A DNA stretch of 64,000 nucleotides from Colias croceus (lineage: Eukaryota > Arthropoda > Insecta > Lepidoptera > Pieridae): positions 3,286,001 through 3,350,000 of the forward strand of contig NC_059546.1 in NCBI RefSeq assembly GCF_905220415.1, read 5' to 3'. The notes under the pieces are model-generated. The model was given only the letters and a program-made list of their open reading frames with translations, was not told where the DNA came from and ran no database searches. How positions within the stretch are numbered: position 1 is the first letter of the stretch; each line of letters starts with the position of its first letter. Shown here one piece after another: positions 59,312-64,000 of the stretch. A program made the translations under genes and the position numbers.

Positions 59312-59941
59312 TTCAGTTTCAACTACATATTTTGTGGATCTTAGCTCAACCTAAGCTAATTCAGGCTTCAACTCTCAAACTCAAAACACTCACAAAAGAA
59401 TGTACCTACCTGAATAATGGCTTAGAAATTTTTCAAATCTTTCATTAATGTTTACATGTTTTTTTGATCACATACATAAAAATTTGTAGTATGAACGTTT
59501 TGTATACCTAGTGCGAGCTATAATAGAGATTTTAAATTAAAAATTTAATAAATAATGTCTCCACTTCGCTTTGTGATGGCTCTTTGTACAGCGAACTCCA
59601 AAGCAGATTAATTATGATAATCATTCTCCTAGACTATTAAAGTTTTTGTTGTGAAACAATCTAACTTTCTTCATAAAACTTGTAAATAAAAAGATTCATT
59701 TTAAAGTTTCTTTTTATGGGTCGCTTGACTTTCGACGCTACGAGCAAGTTCTAGGAGGTATTAACAATTAGGGCTTAGAAATGCAAAATCTGGTTTTAAT
59801 TAATTGAAGTAAATATCCCTAATCTTCCTCCTATAGCAGATTTCACTGTGTTTTTATATTAGCTATATTTCAATATATGTTATAACTATAAATCTATGCC
59901 TTTTCTGTAATCTTATTCATAAATTATTATATAATAACTGA

Positions 59942-60162
59942 CTAGATTACCGCCCGCGGCTTCGCCCGCGTTTGCAAAGGAAAACCCGCATAGTTCCCGT
60001 TCCCGTGGGATTTCCGGGATAAAAACTATCCTTTGTGTTAATCCAAGTTACCCTCTATATGTGTGCTAAATTTCATTGTAATCGGTTCAGTAGTTTTTAC
60101 GTGAAAGAGTAACAAACATCCATACATCCATACAAACTTTCGCATTTATAATATTAGTAGGA
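59942..60162 (-). mobile_element. Non-autonomous Helitron-like copy (subtype A)
   Basis: CTAG after A, TACCGCCCGCGGCTTCGCCC, CCGTTCCCGTGGGATTTCCG, CGCATTTATAATATTAGTAG then GA before T. Complete; closest to 40511-40748 in the middle. Confidence 0.7.
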
Positions 60163-60491
60163 TGTACACACCTTACAAAAAAACAGTTACAAATAAAACC
60201 GCTATGTGGCTATAATTTGAAACGACTGCTGACGTCATACATCATAATATAATAAGAAAATAATGTTATTTTCTTGGGGAACAATTCAAGACGCCAAGGT
60301 CACAGTGTGATATGAAATATGCAAACAGCGTCCGAACCCTTGATCCCAACCTTCATACTAACTGGGTTTAAATAAAAGTGCACCTTATTGAATTTATCTG
60401 CTATTGAGGGTTTTAAGTGCCAAGTTTGTTGTTATACGTAGTAACTATTTAGTGTAGAAATCTATGGTTATACTATTTTACTATAAGAATA

Positions 60492-60616
60492 CTAGTTAAT
60501 CGCCCGCGGCATCGCCCGCTTTGTCTAAAAACTAATAAATTATACATACTAAAACCTTCCTCTTAAATCACTCTGTCTATTAAAAAAAAACCGCATCAAT
60601 CCGTTGCGTAGTTTTT
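60492..60616 (-). mobile_element. Helitron-like repeat (subtype E), truncated
   Basis: CTAG, AATCGCCCGCGGCATCGCCC, AACCTTCCTCTTAAATCACT, CCGTTGCGTAGTTTTTAA; then abuts another repeat at 60617, and the rest of subtype E is missing. Confidence 0.55.
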
Positions 60617-60866
60617 AACCGACTTCAAAAAAAAGGAGGAGGTTATCAATTCGGCCGGTATATATTTTTTTTTATGTACGTACACCGATTACTCCGAGGT
60701 TTCTGAACCGATTTACGTGATTCTTTTTTTGTTCGATGCGGGATGGTGTCGAATTGGTCCCATAAAAATTTTATTCGGATAGGCCCAGTAGTTTTTATTT
60801 TATGAGCATTTTTGTCTGTAGGTATTTGTAAATTTTGCAAGTGCAAGTTTGAAGTCAGTTGTTTTT
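60617..60866. repeat. CCGACTTCAAA repeat with inverted ends
   Basis: Begins CCGACTTCAAAAAAAAGGAG and ends TTTGAAGTCAGTTG, so its termini are roughly inverted. The interior (CAATTCGGCCGGTATATA, ACCGATTACTCCGAGG) is non-coding. A fragment of the same end lies at 6604-6640. Confidence 0.5.
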
Positions 60867-61425
60867 AACGCAGTTATCACTTGTTAAGATCTAAGCAGTT
60901 TAAGTGATACATATAGAGCTTGTATTACAAATAACAAGAAAATATACATGCTAGTGGTTTTGTAAATTAGAAGAACGTTTTGCTGATCATAATTTTATCC
61001 TCTTTAGTTTTATATGTAACAGTTAGTATATATATGTATAACAGTTTTAAATGTTTTGTTATCTACTAAAGAAGTCAAAAAACTTTTTACAATCGTAAGT
61101 TGTTTATCAATATTGTTTGTTAATGAAATTTGACATTCAAATTTAATTCTATGTAATGTAAAATATATAATGTAATACGAGGGAGATACAGAAATAGTTA
61201 TCATTAATTAATGTTCCGACAATTTATAATACTGACCTTTGTCTGACCCTTTATAGGTCAAACATAATCCCTGGGTCTTCGTTGTACATAAATAGGTTAT
61301 AATAACGAATATAGTTATAAATTTAAATTTATTTTACTATATTGTATTAAATTATTTATGTGTTAATACCATACCGAAATATTATTTTGAATAAATCGTA
61401 ATACGGTACTTCATGGCTTTACTAC

Positions 61426-61607
61426 ATACCTAATATAAAACAAAGTCATTTTCTCTGTCCCTATGCCCTTTGTATGCTTAAATCTTTAAACGGATTTTGA
61501 TGCGGTTTTTTTAATAGATAGAGTGATTGTAGAGGATGGTTTAAGTATATAATTTATTAGGTTTAAGTGACGACTCAAAGCGGACGAAGCCGCGGGCGGT
61601 AAGCTAG
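61426..61607 (+). mobile_element. Helitron-like repeat (subtype E)
   Basis: ATATAAAACAAAGTCATTTT, GGATTTTGATGCGGTTTTTT, GACGAAGCCGCGGGCGG and terminal CTAG|T. This copy shows that subtype E is oriented with the hairpin end 3', like the others. Confidence 0.62.
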
Positions 61608-61712
61608 TTGTATTATATAACCAAGATTTAGAATCAGCTCACGGCTTATAACGACTTGGTCTCTATAACCTTCACCTATAATAAGTTGATTATATACGTA
61701 ACCTCATTATTA

Positions 61713-61912
61713 TCTATATACCTATATAAAACTCAAAGGTTTGATATAGTGATCTATCAACGCACAGCCCAAACCACTGGACGTATCAGGCTGAAATTTG
61801 GCATGCAGGTAGATGTCATAACGTAGGTGTCCCCTAAGAAAGGATTTCTCGAAATTCTTGCGGGAACGGGGAAAAACGGGGATGCACGTACAAAGTCGTG
61901 GGCGGAAGCTAG
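61713..61912 (+). mobile_element. Divergent Helitron-like copy
   Basis: A|TCTATATACCTATATAAAA start, GGACGTATCAGGCTGAAATT inside, GTCGTGGGCGGAAGCTAG|T end. The interior differs from subtypes A-E. Confidence 0.55.
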
Positions 61913-64000
61913 TTTAAGTATAAATCAAAGCATCGCATACAAATGTTTATCAAGCTTTTTATTTTATTATACCGAGAAAGACAATTCATAAAAGACAAGA
62001 ATCTCAAATATTTATGATTAGCGATACATTTTCTTACTTCAGAAGATATATAAGTATAACTCAATATAAATTTGCTTTCATTTGAAAAGAAATATAGTTT
62101 GGTACGCATTTATAAGGTCGTGCTTAAGCATTTTTTTTAATTATTAGTGTAATTAGTAGTATTTTCAATTTACTTAGTATACTTATTACTTATACGATTT
62201 ATATTCAATTCCAAATATTCCGAGAACATATAAATAATGTATAAATATAATCCATACAATAAAAACTATAATATAGCTATATATACTATGGATAGTCGCG
62301 AAAAACCTTCTTAAAAAGTATGCAACTCTCTTATTATTTTAATGGGATATTCTAATTAATTCATTCTGAGTAGATACAATTTATAATCAGGCTTAGCTGT
62401 TAAATAAATTATTCAGAAAATTTTGTGCCTTACAACTGCTAAGGGTGCTTTTTATGGGCAATAGCTTGGTTGTAAAAGAAAGGATTTCGTTTTTAATTAT
62501 TTTGGTGATGTTATTTAGATTAAAGAATGTATGAAATGATAAACTGTATATACGGTATTTTGAAATGATACATAAAGTTAAAAGCTATAAAAGTACCTAC
62601 AATACTATTTCTGGTCTTTCATTTGTGCTGAATTTTCTATAAAACATGAAATTAACTACTTTTTTGCTTTTTTAAGGCAAAATCCTACACTATAATTTAT
62701 TTTCTAGGACCACATAGCATAGTTACAACAACTGTTAAAATTAGCCATCTTACACATAGGTTATAAAAGAACGCCAACACAAAGAAACTACACGTAAAAC
62801 TGCGGTGTATAGTACTGAAAGCAATCTCTTTTCAGTCCATAATTAGCAGTAAGCGAGCATCCATTTCCAAGCGAAAAGAAAAAAAAATCCTGTCTATTTA
62901 ACGCGATTTGCCGCGATAATGTTTAGGAATCGAACGGTTCGCCCCAACCAAGGATTGAATGGGCCATTCTCATTTATACCATCGTAATTGCCAATTAGTG
63001 CGGTCGGGGCACACTCTTACAGCCCTCTTTTTATAGATGCTAAGCCTGTAGAAGCATGATTAAAATAAAGTACACGTTTAACTCCTGAAATTTTAATTAC
63101 AGATTACTTCCGCCTGTGTCTTGGGTATCGTTACACCTTTAATTTACTTTCAAAGAAAGTGCAGTGAACATATTTATATTGAACATATTATGGAATTTTA
63201 TTACTACAGAAAATAATCAAATTTGAGCATTGTTATGTGGACAGTTCACACCCAATTTTTCAGAATTCCCAAATTGCCGAGTAATATTTTTCAGTCGTAA
63301 TATTTGATGTGTCCCGTCGATCCCTTTGAGGATAATTTGATACGTATAATAGACGTACTAATTCCCTTTGTTGATCCAGTAATAACCCAATGAAAATCCC
63401 TCAATGTCATTTCAAGTTTGGTGAAGATAAAAAGAGCACGTTGCCAGATCCATTTACGTCGCCCCTGAGTTTCGCAGACGGACGGCGCAATAAAACTGAA
63501 TGTTATCTAACTAATTTTTTCCTACTCTGAGCTCGCGTTATTCGCCATAACCCAAATCTGGGGACTAAAATGATTATGAGTGCGACTTTAAGAAGATTTA
63601 GTGGAATGAAATCACGTTTGACTATCGTATTATAGCATAAGCAGTTAACGATGGTAAGTTATAAAATACCTATCATTTAATTTAAAAAATACAGCGCTTC
63701 TTCTTAATAAAGAAATACCCAAAATTTCTCTCTTAATTGGAATTTTCCCTAACTTATAACAGGAATCGATTACATAGGAAAAATCGTAGTACGATGCCAA
63801 ATTATCTCTATTGTTTGTTTTTGTTGGGTATTGTTTACAGTGATTTACTCTTTAATCGGTAACTTAATGTTAAATACAAATAAGGTTCAGATTCCAAATA
63901 AATTCTTACTCAATGACCTAAATTGTTTCAAATCAATTAATAGAAGAGCGATGATCGAGTTACATAAACATATTAAGCACAACATTATTATTGACATCCA
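61913..64000. other. Gene-free stretch to the window end
   Basis: No gene recognised. Patches at about 62790-63020 and 63420-63560 are less AT-rich and non-repetitive (GGTTCGCCCCAACCAAGG, CGCAGACGGACGGCGC), possibly regulatory. Confidence 0.35.

Overview
The window looks like lepidopteran (butterfly or moth) nuclear DNA. It is about two thirds A+T by eye, has very low gene density, carries a multi-exon gene with arthropod-style signals, and is crowded with short elements typical of Lepidoptera: Helitron-like repeats ending in CTAG, a tRNA-derived SINE, TTTA-tailed LINE fragments and small inverted-repeat elements. No bacterial, viral or organelle genes were seen.

The only host gene I can assemble in full lies on the minus strand at 36591-47014. 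I built it from splice sites and protein similarity as 12 exons whose phases all agree, giving 1989 coding bases (662 residues plus stop). It is a secreted member of the animal haem peroxidase (myeloperoxidase/chorion peroxidase) superfamily, with signal peptide, CC and other conserved cysteines, the YG-x-D-E loop, REHNR, VDDIDL, GPT-x-x-C and DRFW motifs. The residues that hold haem and do the chemistry are replaced: distal Asp-His by R139-K140, distal Arg by K286, the ester-forming Glu by T289, and the proximal His by R390. The residues matching the structural calcium site (D141, T226, D230, S232) are kept. This is the most interesting object here: an apparently intact 'pseudoperoxidase' that probably cannot bind haem in the usual way.

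Layout. 1-8.5 kb: gene-free, with several MITEs and Helitron-like copies. 8.6-13.6 kb: retroelement-rich, with a piggyBac-like deletion derivative (953 bp, TTAA target) sitting inside an older repeat, then a 5'-truncated LINE with a complete reverse transcriptase domain, a tRNA SINE and a second LINE fragment in reverse. 13.6-36 kb: mostly unexplained AT-rich DNA with scattered repeats, a GC-rich 0.8 kb insertion flanked by a 13-base direct repeat (17.6-18.4 kb), and a 545 bp fold-back element with 173 bp arms (32.4-32.9 kb). 36.4-47.1 kb: the peroxidase-like gene; three introns contain Helitron-like copies. 47-64 kb: gene-poor, with more Helitron-like copies, a nested palindrome (59.2 kb) and a possible first exon of a secreted protein on the plus strand (50933-51045).

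All alignments were made by eye from family knowledge. No database search, repeat masking, splice predictor or transcript evidence was available.
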